This document shows positions 23,801 through 37,017 of a stretch of 64,000 nucleotides of DNA, piece by piece (the stretch's first letter is position 1; each line of letters starts with the position of its first letter). The DNA is from Phascolarctos cinereus (taxonomy: Eukaryota > Chordata > Mammalia > Diprotodontia > Phascolarctidae). Both the position numbers and the translations under genes were made by a program. The stretch is from positions 1 through 64,000 of the forward strand of contig NW_018344272.1 of assembly GCF_002099425.1 (NCBI RefSeq). Direction: 5' to 3'. The notes beneath the pieces are model-generated. The model saw only the letters and a program-made list of their open reading frames with translations, had not been told where the DNA came from and made no database searches.

Positions 23801-25785
23801 TGCCTCCTCCTTTCCTTTTCTCCCACTACATTCCCTTAGTCATATCAGATTAATCCATTTACTTAGATCCATTTAACCCACTTTATTAAATTTTTTTTTA
23901 TCATTACATCAAAGTCAACTTATACTCACGCCTTCTATGTATATTCCTTTAAAGTGGTGTAATAACAATTCAGTTCTCAAGAGTTACAAGTGTCATCTTT
24001 CCTTGTAGGGATGTAAACAGCTTGCCCTTGTTAATAACTTATTGTTGTTGTTTTCCTTTCTGTTTACCTTTTTATGTCTCTCTTGAGTCTTTCATTTGAA
24101 GATCAAATTTTCTGTTGAGCTCTAGTCTTTTTTATCACGAAGGTTTGGAAGTTCCCTATTTCAGTGAATGTCCATCTCCTCCCCTGAAAGATTATGCTGA
24201 TTTTCCCTGGATAGTTGTTCCTTGGTGGTAATTGCTCCTTTGTCTTAAGGAATATTGTATTCCACGTCCTTCAATCTTTTAACGTAGAAGCTGCAAGTTC
24301 TTGTGTAATTCTGACTGTGGTTCCATCATATTAAAAGTGTTTCTTTCTGACTGCTTCCAGTATTTTCTTTTTGGCCTGGTAATTTTGGAATTTGGCTACT
24401 ATGTTCCTTGGTGTTTTCAATTTGGGATTTCTTTAAGGAGGTGATCAGTGGATTCTTTCTATGGCTATTTTACTCTCTGGTTCTAGGACCTCAGGGCAGT
24501 TTTGCTTTATGATTACCTGAAAGATACTGACCAGGCTCTTTTTGTTCATCGTGATTTCAGGTAGACTAATACTTTTTAAATTGTCTCTCTTGGATTTATT
24601 TTACAAGTCAGTTGTTTTACCAATGAGGTACTTTACATTTTCTGTTTGACTGATTTTAACTCTCTCACAGTCATTAGCTTCCTCTTGCTAATTTTTAACA
24701 ATTCTAATTTTTAACAAATTGTTTTCTTCTATTAGATATTGTACCTCCTTTTCCATTTGGCCAATTATGCTTTTTTAAGGAGTTGTTTTCTTCAGTGTAC
24801 CTTTTTTACAGTTGACCAATTATATTTTTTAAGGATTTGTTTTCCACAGTTAATTTTTGTCCTTCATTTTCCAAGCTATTGACTCTCTTTTGCATACCTC
24901 TCACTTCTTTTCCCAATTTTTCTTCTGTTTCTCTTATTTGACTTTTCAAGTCCTTCTTGTGTTCTTCCAAGAAGGCTTTTGGCCTTCAAACCAAGTCACA
25001 TTCCCTTTTGAAGTTCCAGATATGGCTGTGTTGGCAATGTTGTCCTCTTCAGAATTTCTGTCTTGATCTTCACTATTCCCATAATGAGAATCTATAGTAC
25101 ATTTCTTTCTGCTCATGGTATTTGCTTATTTCTTGGCCTTTAAAAAGATTGAGCTCTCCTGATGGGGAGCAGGGGGCACTGACGCAAGCTTCTTGGGTTG
25201 GGAGCCTGAGTCCTGGTCACTGGCTTTGCGTGCTGGGGCCTGAACTGCTAGTAGTTGGAAGCTGTAGGGTTCTGGCAGCTTACCTGGTGTTGGGCTGGAA
25301 TCAGCAACACTGAACTCCAGGTGTAGGATTAGAAAGTCTGGGCCCTGGAGGTTGCCTGATCACCTGGGCCTTTCCTACCCTTTGCTTTCTTTGGCTCCTT
25401 TCAGATGGAGGTTTCACTGCTGTGGGATGTTTCTACACATGGGCGGAACCCTGGGAGCACTTCCCACAGTTTTGCTGAGGCACTGGGAGACTTGGTTTCT
25501 GCAGAAAGCTTTTTGAGCCAGTTTCCACCGATTCTTCTGCCCTTACTGAGGCATTCGGCGGCCCTGATGCTGGTGTTTGCCTACTCCACCACTTTGGGGT
25601 TTAGGATCGTCCCCTGGTATGCTGAGGTGAGGCTTTCTGCCAGCTTAATGTGATGCCACTCATTCTGTACTGCCCCATTTCCCCCAAGGCAAGAGGTGCT
25701 TTTCCCCTTAATCCATCAATCTACCTGGGCTACCAGACTCCTGCACCTGATCTTTCTGCTGGTTCTACTGTTCCAGGATTTTTTC
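20836..25785 (-). mobile_element. Near-complete L1 (minus) with internal ORF2 deletion
   Basis: 3' UTR 20836-21215, interrupted by a SINE. ORF2 then starts abruptly at about 21218: the C-terminal third is missing. RT is at 21303-22133 with [29 protein letters not shown]-type and [13 protein letters not shown] segments. The endonuclease region lies at about 22826-23400 (ISDIAKAKQDLIKSNKEGN, TINNKVISLLNMYAPNG). The inter-ORF region is about 23400-24060. ORF1 runs from about 25117 (minus-strand ATG) to about 24085. The 5' UTR is 25118-25785 and lacks about 90 bases at its extreme 5' end. ORFs carry stops and shifts. Confidence 0.88.
20991..21129 (+). mobile_element. WSINE1-type tRNA-derived SINE
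   Basis: Starts 'gtgcagctaggtggcgcagt'. The B box is 'gagttcaaatcc', followed by 'cttactagctgtgtgacc', 'caagtcacttaaccccgatt' and 'gcctcacc'. Full length, inserted in the L1 3' UTR. The best-preserved SINE in the window. Confidence 0.93.
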
Positions 25786-26201
25786 AGGGCCTCAGGGAAG
25801 TTTTCCTTTATGATTTCCTGAAAGATACTATCCAGCCCTTTTTTTCATTGTGATTTTCAGGTAGATCAACAATTTTTAAATTGTCTCTCCTGGATCAATT
25901 TTCCAGGTCAGTTATTTTACCAATGAGGTATTTTACATTTTCATCAATTTTTTTTTCATTCTTTTGTTTCTGTTTCATTGATTCTTCCTCTCTCATAGAG
26001 TCATTAGCTTCCATTTCCCAGTTTTAATTTTTAACAAATTGTTTTCTTCTATTAGATTTTGTACCTCCTTCCCCATTTGGCCAATTGTATTTTTTAGGGA
26101 CTTGTTTTTTTCAGTGTGCCTTTTTTCCATTTGGCCAATTGTATTTTTAAGGGACTTGTTTTCTTCCATGCATTTTTTTTCAAGTTGGCCAATTGTATTT
26201 T

Positions 26202-29200
26202 TTTTCCAGCTGATCTCTTTTTCTTTAATTTATTTATTTTTAGTTTTAAACATTCACTTCCATAAGATTTTGAGTTCCACATTTTCTCCCCATATGTCCC
26301 CTCTGGCCACCCCAAGATAGCATGAATTCTGAATACCCCTTTTCCTGATCTCCCTACCCTCTGTCTTTCCCCCATTATCTTATCCCCTTTCCTTTCTATT
26401 TTCCAGTAGGGTAGGATACATTTCTATACCCTATTTCCTGTATTTCTTATTTCCCTGTTACCTGTGAAAACAGGTTTTTTTTTAACTTTTGTTTTTAAAA
26501 CTTTGGATTCCAAAATTTTTCCCTTCCTTCCTACCCACCCACCCTCATTGAAAAGACAAGCAACTCTATACAAGTTATACATGTGTAGTCATACAAAATA
26601 CTTCCATAGTAGTCATGTTATGAAAAACTAAGTATATTTCCCTTCATCCTATCCCACCCCCCATTTATTCTATTCTCTATTTTGACCCTGTCCATCCTCA
26701 GAAGTGTTTGCTTTTGATTACCCCCTCCTCCAATCTGCCCTCGCCTCTATCAACCACCTGCTGTCTTGTCCATTTCTCCTGCTATTTTCCTGTAGGGTAA
26801 CATAGATTTCCGTACCAAATTGAGTGTGTATGTCATTCTTTCCTTAAGCCAAATCCTATAAGAATAAGATTCACTTATTCCATCTCATCTTCCACCATTT
26901 CACCTCTACTGTAAAAGCCTTTTCTTGTCTGTTTTATGTGAGATAATTTACCCCATTCTACATCTCCCTTTCTCCTTTTCCCAGTATAATACTCTCTCAT
27001 CACTTAATTTTATTCTCCAGATATCACCCCTAATCTTCAACTCACCCTGTGTCATCTATCTATCTATATCTATAACTATATTTATATCTATATCCATATA
27101 TATATATCATATATATACACGCACATACATACATAGATATAATTTTTTCCCTCCCACTGCTACCCTAATACTGACAAAGGTCTCAGGAGTTAAAAAATAT
27201 CATCTTTCCACATAGGAATGTAAATAGTTCAACCTTAATAAGTCTCTTACAATTTCTCTTTCCTGTTTACCTCTTCATGTTTCACTTGAGTCTTATATTT
27301 GAAAGTCAATTTTTTTATTCAGCTCTGGTGTGTTCATCAATAATGCTTGGAAGTCCCCTATTTCACTGAATGATGATTTTTCCCCTTGAAGGATTATACT
27401 GAATTTTGCTGGGTAGGTGATTCTTGGTTGTAATCCTATCTCCTTTGCCCTCTGGAATATTATTCCATGCCCTCCAGTTCCTTAACATAGAAGCTGTATT
27501 ATCCTGATTGTGTTTCCACAATACGTAAATTGTTTCTTTCTGCACGTTTGCAATATTTTCTCCTTGACCTGGGAACTCTGGAATTTGGCTACAATATTCC
27601 TAGGAGTTTTCCTTTGGGGATCTCTTTCAGAAGGTGAGGAGTGGATTCTTTCCATTTCTATTTTGCCCTCTGGTTCTAAAATATCAGGGCAGTTATCCTT
27701 GATAATTTCTTGAAAGATGATCTCTAGGCTCTTTTTTTGATCATTACTTTCAGATACTCCAATAATTTTTAAGTTCTCTCTCCTGGATCTATTTTCCAGG
27801 TCAGTTGTTTTTCCAATGAGATATTTCACATTGTTTTCTATTTTTTCATTCTTTTGGATTTTTTTTTTTACACTGTCTTGATTTCTCATAAAGTCACTAG
27901 TTTCCAATTGCTCCATTCTAATTTTTAAGGAAGTATTTTCTTCAGTAAGCTTTTGGACTTCTTTTTTCTTTGGCCAATTTTGCCTTCTAGGGTATTCTTC
28001 TCCTTCTTGGCTTTTTGGACTTCTTTTTCCACTTGGGTTAGGCTATATTTTAAGGTGTCATTTTCTTTAGTATTTTTGGGGTCTCCTTTAGCAAGTTATT
28101 GAGTTGTTTTTCATGATTTTGTTGCCTCCCTGTCTTTTCTCTTCCCAGTTTTTCCTCTACTTCTCTTACTTGCTTCTCAAAATCCCTTTTGAACTCTTCT
28201 GTAGCCTGTGACTGATTCATATTTTTCTTGGAGGCTTTGGATGTAGGACCTTTGACTTGTGGTCTTCTTCTGGTTGTATGTTTTGATCCTCTTTGCTACC
28301 AAGAAAGAGTCTATGGTGTGACTTTTTTTTTGCCTTTGTTTGTTCATGATCCCAGCCAATTACTTGAGTTTTAAACTCTTTGTTAAGGTAGGGGTCTGCT
28401 TCCAGTGTGGAGAATGTACTGTCCCAAGCTTCAGGGATTTTGTGTAGCTGTTTTCAGAGATACTTCCAGGGACCTGTAAATTTTTAGTTCTTCCAGGGTG
28501 GTATGATAAAGGTTGAGGTGTTGACTCCTTTCTTGGCCTGTGTTCTGGTCTATGAGTGATCACAAGTGCTCTTTTCTGCCTTGGAACTGTGAGGAATATT
28601 TCCTCTCCATCACCACTACAAGCTCCACCATGTCAGCACTTCTCTTTGCCCCAGGACTGCCACCCATTACCGTGACCCAGATCCAAGCACAGGCAAAGCA
28701 AGTGAAGCCTGCACCAAAGATCCCTGCAATCCCCCTCTGATCAGTCACTTGATTCCCCCTCAGTCAGTGGTTCAGAAGCTCCAAAAGCAGCTACCATCCC
28801 ATGGCCAAGCTCAGCCACTGAGGGGAGACTTCGCTTCTCTTTCACCACAGTCACAGACTTTTCCTACTGACTTTCTAATTTGTCTTTGGCATTTGTGGGT
28901 TGAGAAACCTGGAAACCACACAGTTGTCTGTGATTCAGTCTTCTGAGGCCTGCTCCAGGTTCGTTGAGATCCATTTTGCCTGCATGCACACACCAAACTT
29001 TGCTCCTCTCCCCACCAGCAACACACCTTTCCAGTCAACCATCCAGGTTGTTTTGAGCTGGGAATTTGTTTCACTCTGTTATATTTTTTTTTGTGGTCTC
29101 TGCTGCTTTAGAATTTGCTTACAGCCATTTTTCACAGGTATTTGGAGGCGTTTGGGGGAGAGCTCAAGCAAGTCACTGCTTTTACTCTGTCATTTTGGCT

Positions 29201-29205
29201 CCATA
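26202..29205 (-). mobile_element. Half-L1 (HAL1-like) element, minus, with TSD
   Basis: 5' UTR 29203 down to about 28345 (minus strand: gagtaaaagcagtgacttgc). ORF1 runs about 28345-27290: coiled coil, then an RRM/CTD block at 27482-27916 (RRENLKIIGVSESNDQKKSL, KTPRNIVAKFQSSQVKEKIL). The inter-ORF region is 27290-26640. At 26621-26636 the first ORF2 codons join directly to the 3' UTR (minus: gttagtttttcataacatga). A second 3' module extends to 26202. TSD ccaattgtatttt lies at 26189-26201 and 29206-29218. ORF2 is absent. ORF1 is broken by a few stops. Confidence 0.87.
27056..27145. repeat. (TATC)n/(TA)n microsatellite inside the half-L1
   Basis: TATC units decaying into TA and CATA steps. It sits beside the inter-ORF marker 'ctaatactgacaaaggtctc', the same position as the GATA tract at 58236 in the sister element. 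Confidence 0.9.
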
Positions 29206-32200
29206 CCAATTGTATTTTCTAAGGACTTCTTTTCTACAGTTAATTTTTGTCCTTCTTCTTCCAAGTTATTGACTCTCTCTTTTTGCGTACCTCTCATTTC
29301 TTTTCCCATTTTTTCTTATGCCTCTCTCGTTTGACTTTTAAAATCCTTCTTAAGCTCTTCTAAGAAGGCCTTTTGGGCTTTAGACCAGTTCATGTTCCCT
29401 TTTGCGGTTCCAGATGTGGGTTTGTTGACATTGTTGTCCTCTTCAGAATTTCTGTCTTGATTTTCACTGTTCTCATAATATGAATCTATCATACATGTTT
29501 TTTTGCTCATGGTATTAGCTTATTTCCTGGCCTTTAAAGAGATTGAGTTCTCCTGCTGGGGAGCAGAGAGCACTGACTTAAGCTTCTTGTGTTGGGAGTC
29601 TAGGGCCTGGTCACTAGCTTTGTGTGCTGAGCCCTCCGATGTTGGCAGTTGGAGGCTGGGTTCTGGCAGCTTACATGGTGTTGGGCTAGAATCAGCAACA
29701 CTGGAACTTTAAGGGTAGGATTGGGTAGTCTGGCCCCTGGTGATTGCCTGCTTTTCCTTTCCTTTCTCTTTTTTCAACTCCTTCCAGATGGATGTCGCAC
29801 GAAGTTTATCACCCCAGGGCCCTTTGGAGTGCTTCACAGAGTTTTGCTGAGGCACTGGGAGATTATTGTAGAATGCCGAGGCACCTGGTGGTTTTCAGAG
29901 CTGGTTTCCACCAGTTTCTCTGCCCTCACTGAGGCAGTCCTTGGTCCAGGTGTTGGTGTTTGCCTGCTCCACCACCTCAATTTCAGGATCTCCTCTTGGT
30001 ATCCTGAGGTGGGGCTTTCAGCTAGCTTGCTGGGATGGCTCCCATTCTAGAAAGCTCCCCTTTCCCCAGGACAAGAGGGGCCTTTCCTGTTAATCCCTCA
30101 AGCTACCTGGGCTACTGGACTGCTGCACCCCATCTTTCTTCTGGTTCAGCTGTTCCAGGGTTTTCCCTGGGGCAATATTTTCTGGGCTTTCAGAGGTTGA
30201 TAAGGGAGGGTAGGAGCAACTTATGTTTTACTCTGCCATCTTGGCTCCCAGAAGTGGCTTCCTTATGTATCTTGCATAAAAGATGTTCAACTGAGAAATT
30301 TGCTACAAAGCATTTTTCCCACTTCCCAGTTTTTATTAATTCCAACTTCATTGGTTTTATTACCGCAAAATATTTTTTAATTTTATATACTCAAAAGTGG
30401 CAACTTTGTCTTTGGTGATCGCCTCTATCCCTTGTAAGGTCGTGAACTGTTTGTCTATTTGTATCTAACTGCTGTATTTATTTGTAGCTTATTTTGGTAA
30501 GCAGTGTGACCTGCTGGCCTATACTTTTTTTTCCCCAAGCTGTTTTCTGGTTTTTTATTAATGACTCTTTTCCTCAGCATTTAGTCTTGAGGTTTATCAA
30601 ACACTACGTAACTATGTTCATTTTCTTCTATGTGATGTGTACCTAATCTGTTTGACTGAACAAACTATTGATTTTCTAAACTAGCACTAATTAGGTTTGA
30701 AGATTATAAGTAGTTTGAGATTTGGTACAACTAGCCCCCTTCTTTGCCAGTTTGTTTCATTATTTCCCTTCAGATTCTTAAAATTTCTTCCTCCAAAAGA
30801 ATTTCATTATTTTTTCTAGTTCTAAAGAGTAATACTTTGCTAGTTTGATATGGTATGAAATAGATTAATTATTTAGGAATTTATTGCAATTTTAATTATG
30901 TTGATATGACTCACATGAGTAATTAATATTAATATTTCCTGGTTAATCAAGTTTTATTTTTTTGTAACACTGTTTTTAGGTATGCTCTTATAATCCCTAA
31001 TTATCCTGATAAATAGTCTCCCAGATTTTCCACATAGTTTATAATTTGGTTGAAATTTTTCTTCCTATGTCTTCCTGTTGGGTTCTGTTGATCATATACT
31101 GAAATATTTGATAATTCGTTTGGATTCATTCCATATTTTGCAATTTTGCTCAAAGTATTGTTGTACTGAACTTTCCAACTAATAGTTAGGTTCTTTAAAT
31201 AATGTTATGTATCTACCTGCCTTCAAAAATGAAAGTTTTATTTGCATTAGTTATTATTTATTTCCTCAGTCTTTTTTCCTTGTTGAGCCACAACAGTTAG
31301 AAGTTCAACTATAACAAATAATAGTGAGGATGATGGATACCCTTGCTTTACCATTAATCTAATTAGAAAGGCACCTAGTCTGTCTCCATTACACATAATA
31401 TTGCTCCTGATTGTAGATAAATACTAGTTAGAATACTAAGGAAAACCTACTTATTCCAATGGATTTTTTTAGTGGCTTTAACAGAAAAATTTATAAAGCT
31501 CTTTCAGCATGTATCAACATAATAAGGAATTTTAAATTATTGTTATTAATATGTTTAAAATATTCTGTAAAATGAATCAACCTCGAATTGCTTATATAAA
31601 TTCAATGTGGTGATAATATGTCATATTCTAACATTATATTTATAATATTTTTCTAGAATTTTCCTACTTTTTAAACCAAAGTTAATTAAGTATATTGCTC
31701 TATGATTTTATTTCTCCACTTTGCCTTTCTCTGACTCAATAATTAACAATTTGGGGGTATATAATTTTTAAATGTCTTTTTCTTTTAAAAATGTGTCATA
31801 TTGGAATTAATTGTTCTTTGAATGTTTGATCAAATTTACTTGTAAATGCAACTGGTCCTGTGCTTTTGTTTTTTTTCAAAAACCTGTTGGAATTGCATTT
31901 ATGGCTTGTCACATATATTTTTCTCATGCTTCATTTTTAAAATAATACATTTCTTAATTTATTTTATATATATTTTATAAATATTTATATATTTATACTA
32001 TATATATATTAAAATATCGATTTCTTCTAAGTTAACATGTTGATGATTTTTTAAATATTTTCCATTATTTTTTCTTCAATTGTTGAGAGTTTTCATTTTT
32101 CACAAAGTATATTTAACTTTTCTCTTTTTATAAATCACCCTACCAACGCCTCTTAGTATTTCTAAATATAGCTTTTAATTCTCTTTATCAATATTTTTGT

Positions 32201-32407
32201 TTCAGTTTTGCTACTATATTCTTCTACGTTTCAGAATTTTTTCTTTGGTAAATAATTGAGCTTATTTATTTATTGCTTTTCTTTTCTAGTTACGTGCTCA
32301 ATTCATTGATTTGTTCTCTTGTATTAAAGGAACCTTTCATGAAATTTTCTCCTGAAGGATGCTTTAGTTACATCCCATAAATTTAATATGTTGTCTTATT
32401 GTTTCAT

Positions 32408-32640
32408 TGAGCTCAGTAAATGGAGTGCTGAGTCTGGAGTCTGGAAGGCTTATGTTTGTGGGTTCAAAACTGGTCTCAGACACCTGCTAGCTGTGTAAAC
32501 CTGAGAAAGTCACATGACCCTATTTGCTTCTGTTTCCTCATCTGTAAAATGAGCTGAAGAAAGAAATGGAAAACCACTACATTATCTTTACTAAGAAATT
32601 TCCAGATGGGGTCATGAAAATTGGATACAATTGGAAAATA
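32408..32640 (+). mobile_element. MAR1-type CORE-SINE
   Basis: Head 'taaatggagtgctgagtctg', B-box-like 'gggttcaaaac', core 'cacctgctagctgtgtaaac', 'tttcctcatctgtaaaatga' and tail 'gagctgaagaaagaaatgga'. It is inserted in the old minus-strand L1. Confidence 0.8.
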
Positions 32641-33804
32641 TAAGTTTTCATTTTCTTTTATGGAATCTTGAGCTATGTCTAATGTTTACTATTTCTATGA
32701 TATATGATTTTACACACCAATTTTTAATATCACATTATTTAATTTCTAATTCATATCTAATCTTTTCTTTAAAATGTTTTTATTAAATATTTTTATTATA
32801 TAGTGGGCAGTAAAGGATCTATTTATTTTCTGATTTTTTTCCATTCGTCCATGAAGTTTTTATGTCCTAATTATTCATTAATTCTTGTAAAGAAGGTATG
32901 CCCTCCTAAGAAATATATAATTGTTTTTTGCCATTAATAAATTGCCATATGTGTAACATTCTAGTTTTTCTAAAGTCCCAGTCAGGTCTGGAACTTTTTT
33001 CTTGTCTTTCTTTTTCTTAGATTTATCTAGATCTGAAAGGACTCTGTTGAGGCCTTTCAACATTAAGGATTTGCTGTTATTTCTACATAAAATTCTATTA
33101 AATTTTCCTCTTAGTATTTAGTTAGTATAACATTTAGTGTGTATGTGTGAACATACATATATGTATATATTATATATATAATTATATCCATAGTTTATAT
33201 ATAATTGTTATTACTTTATTATTTCGGTGACTTTAAGCCTAATAGAGTTAATATGCTCATCCCTCTAAACTATTTCTGTTTTTGTGTCATCCTATCTGAA
33301 ATCATGAAGGCTAACTCTACATTTTTGGCTTCTCTGAAAAAAATTCATAAAGAAGCCCTTATTTTTTAATCAGTGAGCATCTTTGTGTGTGAAGTTTGTT
33401 TCCATTATGCACATGCTGTCTGATTCATTTTTTTTAATCCATTCTTCTGTTTTTCCATTGTGTGTTTTGATTCTATTTACATTCTTTTTTTAATTTTTTT
33501 AGTTGTGCAATTCTTTTTATCATGTCCTCTTGTACTGTTTTCCTTCTCTTTGCCCCATTCATTCTTATACAAACAAGTACTGAAAAAGAAGTTTGATTAC
33601 CATTAAAAAACTAAAATAAGGTGATCTATTTCCACTCCATTTCCCCTCTTCTCTTTCCCCCTGTTCTGCCTCCAATTACAGGGTCTTTTTCCTCTTTGTT
33701 TCTTTCCTTTTAATCTTTCATTCACATTCTACCCCCCAATACTGGCATTTGTGTTACTTATAAATATCTTCAAAGATTATGCCCTCCTCTTTATATATAC
33801 TTTG

Positions 33805-34000
33805 TGTGTATAAATATATATATATATATATATATATAAAGATGTATATATACATATATATAAATACATAACATACACATACATATTTACCTAAATATAA
33901 ATATATACATATGCATGCACATACATGCATACATACATACAGATGTATACATATATATACACACACATGCACATGCACATGCATGTGTGTACATATATTT
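33805..34000. repeat. (TA)n/(CATA)n/(CA)n microsatellite cluster
   Basis: TA, CATA and CATGCA steps. The ORFs at 33754-34117 on both strands are low-complexity products of this repeat. Confidence 0.9.
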
Positions 34001-34377
34001 TCTTTACCACTTCCTATTTCCTCATTCAGATTAATGTATTTCAACACCCACTTCTTTATGTATGTGAGTGAACGAGTGTGTGTGTATGAGTCTCCATGTG
34101 TAAGTGAATATATATGACTGTTTTCAGACTTCTCTTCTGTAGGTCAGTTGAAAGTGAACATCAAGAGTTCCTTATTTGCCCTCATCTTTCTTCCATTTTA
34201 GATAATTTCTGTCTCACAAAACCCTATTAGGCAAAATAAGTTCCCTCATATTCTTTGTCACTACATTCTCCTTTCTTTCCATTTCATCTTTCTCCTAAGA
34301 CTATCTAAACTAAACCACCCCAGAATCTCTGGCTGCTCTATTTAACTTTCTTTATCACATTTAAAAACATTAGAGTG

Positions 34378-37017
34378 AATGAGAGGAAACAAGGTGGCAG
34401 GGAGTGACCAGGAAATTGCCTTAGCTCTCCCATTTCCCTCAGAAACAATGTTAAATCAAGCCTCTAAATTGATTATGGAGTGCAGAACCTACAAAAAGAT
34501 GGAGAGAATAATTTTCCAGCCTAAGATAACTTAGAAGGACTTTAGGAAAGATCTGTTTCACTTGGATAAAAGGGGAATGAAGCGAAGTGCCCACATTTTC
34601 CAGTCAAGCCAGTGGGAGGCTCTTAGCCATAGCACAGATTAGCAGCTGAGGTTCTTTGGTACTGGCTCAGTAGGCCAGGGAAACAGGAAGCCAACCATGA
34701 GGCTGCTAGCCTCAGCTCAGAAGGCAAGTTGTCAGTCAAGGAAACCAGGCAACAAGAGACACAAGTAGGCCTGGCCACCCCAGTGCAGTGAGTAAGCTGC
34801 CAGCACCTGAGGCCCCAAAACACAAAGTCAGTGGCAAGGCTACTGGCCCCCAGCAGAAGAAGCTTGGAACAGTGCGTGCTGTTTCACAGAAACAGAGCTC
34901 AACTTTAAAAGTCATGAAATAGACAAAAAAATGAGCAAGAAGCAAGAATAGAAATTGACCATGGAAAATTACTAAGGTGACAGGGAAGGTGAAAACAAAA
35001 ACTCAGAAGAGGACAACATTGTCAACATACCTATTGAGAAATATCAAAAGGGAATATGAATTGGTCTCAAGGCCAAAAATCTTATTGGAAGAGGTCAAAA
35101 AGGATTTTAAAAGTCAAATAAGAGAGATAAAAGAAAAACTGGTGAAAGAAATAAGAGGTATGCAAGAGAGAGTCAAGAGCCTGGGAAGTGCAAACTTTGA
35201 CTGAAGAAACAATTCCTTAAAAAATACAACTAACCAAATGGAAAAAAAAATATTGACTGAAGAAAACCACTCCTTAAAAGTAGAATGGCCAAACAGAAAA
35301 GAAGGAACTAAAGCTAACTAAAGAAAATAATTTTGTAAGTATTAGAATTGGGAAGATGGAAGCTAATTACTCTATGAGACATCAATAATCAATAAAACAA
35401 AATCAACAGAATGAAAAAAAAAGATGAAAATGTAAAATACCTCACTGGAAAAACAATTGACCTGGAAAATAGATCCAGGAGAGATCATTTTAAAATTATT
35501 GGACTATCAGAAAGCCATAAAAGGAAAGAGCCCAGAAAGCATCTTTCAAGAAAGTATTAAGGAGAACTACCCTGAGGTCCTAGAACCAGAGGATAAAATA
35601 ATAATTGAAAGATTCCACCAATCATCTCCTGAAAGACATCCCAAAATGAAAACACCAAGAAATATTGTAGCCAAATTCCAGAATTATGAGGTCAAGGGGA
35701 AAATGCTGCAAGTAGCCAGAAAGAAACAATTTAAATATTATAAAACCACAGTCAGGGTTATGCAGGACTTGGCAGCTTGAAAGTATCTGAAAGCTTAGAA
35801 TATGGTATTCCAGTAGGTTAAAAGGAGCTTGGATACCAACCAAGAATCAACTACCCAGCAAAACTGAGCATAATCTTTCAGGGGAAAAAATGTATATTCA
35901 ATAAAATAGGAGACTTTCAACCATTCTTGATGAAAAAACCATACCTGAACAAAAAAATTTGATCTTCAAATACAAGACTCAAGAAAAGCATAAAAAAGCT
36001 AAACAGGAAAGAAAAAAAAACCATGTTATTCAGTAACAGTAAACTGTTTACACCCCTAAAAGGGAAGATGATACTTCTAACTTTTGAGAATTGTATTTTT
36101 ATTATGGTAGATAGAAGAGGATGACAATACAAGTGGACTTTAATGATATGAAAAATAAATTAAGGGATGAAGAGGGAAATTAAGGGAGAAGAGGAAAGGG
36201 AGAGGAAAGGGTAGAGCAGATTACATCACATGAAAAAGCACAAAAGACCTATTATAGCAGAAGGAAAGAAGGGAGGGGGGAGCATTGTTTGAACCTTAAT
36301 CTCATTGGATTTGTCTCAAAGAGAGAATGACACACATTCTGTTGATTATAGAAATCCATTTTACACTACAGAGAAGTAAGAGGAAAAAAGGGGGGAAAGG
36401 GAGGAGTGTAGATACAAGGGTGGGCAGAAGTACTGGGCGAATGGGAAAAGGGAGGGAGGACTGATGGCAGATTGAGAGAGGCTGTGGTCAACAGCAAGAC
36501 ACTGGTGAGGATGAAAAGTGTGAAAGAAGAGAGTAATGTATAAACAGTGGGAAAAATAAGATACAAAGAAAGACACAGTTAGTAATCCCAACTGTGAATG
36601 GGAGGAAATCTTCCATCAAATACAAACAAATAGCAGAGCTGATTAAGAACCAGAATCCTGCTATATGCTGTTTAAAGAAACACATTTGAAGCAGAGAGAT
36701 AACACAGAGGAAAAGTAAGAGGCTGGAGAATATATTATGCTTTGGATGAAGTGGGAAAAAAAGGCAGCAGTATCAATCAGGATCTCAGACAAAGAGAAAG
36801 AAAAATAGATCTAATTCAAAGAGATAAAGAAGGAAACTACATCCTGCTAAAAAGGTACCATAGACAATGAAGTAATATTAATACTAAACACATGTACACC
36901 AAGTGGTATAGCCTCCAGATTCTTAGAGGAGAAGTTAAGTGAGTTACATAAAGAAATAGACAGCAAAACTCTACTAGTGGGTGAACTCAACCTCCCCCTC
37001 TCAAAACTAGATGAAAT
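34378..37017 (+). mobile_element. L1 (plus): 5' UTR, ORF1 and start of ORF2
   Basis: 5' UTR 34378-34931. ORF1 from 34932 (atgagcaagaagcaagaa) to about 35990, broken; the piece at 35457-35780 carries the RRM end and CTD (KTPRNIVAKFQNYEVKGKML). The inter-ORF region is purine-rich, to about 36570. The ORF2 endonuclease start (about 36580-37017) includes 'cagtatcaatcaggatctca' and 'atgaagtaatattaatacta'. It ends at 37017 against another L1. Confidence 0.85.

Larger units (their letters stand above)
25786..30252 (-). mobile_element. L1 5' UTR and ORF1 (minus), split by a half-L1
   Basis: 5' end at about 30252 (plus strand 'ccatcttggctcccag'), 5' UTR down to about 29512. ORF1 starts at 29510 (MSKKTCMIDSYYENSENQ; the same start motif occurs in other copies). 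ORF1 continues to 29206, is interrupted by 26202-29205, resumes at 26201 with coiled-coil repeats (gccaattgtattttttag blocks) and reaches the RRM region at 25786. There it abuts the 5' UTR of the neighbouring L1. Its 3' remainder is not found. Confidence 0.82.
30253..34260 (-). mobile_element. Older L1 (minus), mostly ORF2, highly decayed
   Basis: Low-identity L1 ORF2 in reverse. The RT region is near 31260-31480 (plus: gatgatggatacccttgctt, the complement of the GNPCL-type region). The endonuclease end is near 32880-33110 (LSDLDKSKKKKDKKKVPDL). The inter-ORF region up to about 34260 is pyrimidine-rich on the plus strand and holds microsatellites. It is clearly older than the flanking L1s. 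Limits are approximate. Confidence 0.7.

Noticed and set aside
29503-30050. Plus-strand ORFs of up to 133 residues rich in Leu, Ser and Trp, membrane-protein-like
   Set aside because: Antisense reading of a minus-strand L1 5' UTR; equivalents appear at 25122-25853 and 55254-55968.
33754-34117. ORFs made of His, Thr, Tyr, Ile and Val repeats on both strands
   Set aside because: Direct translation of CATA/CA/TA microsatellites.
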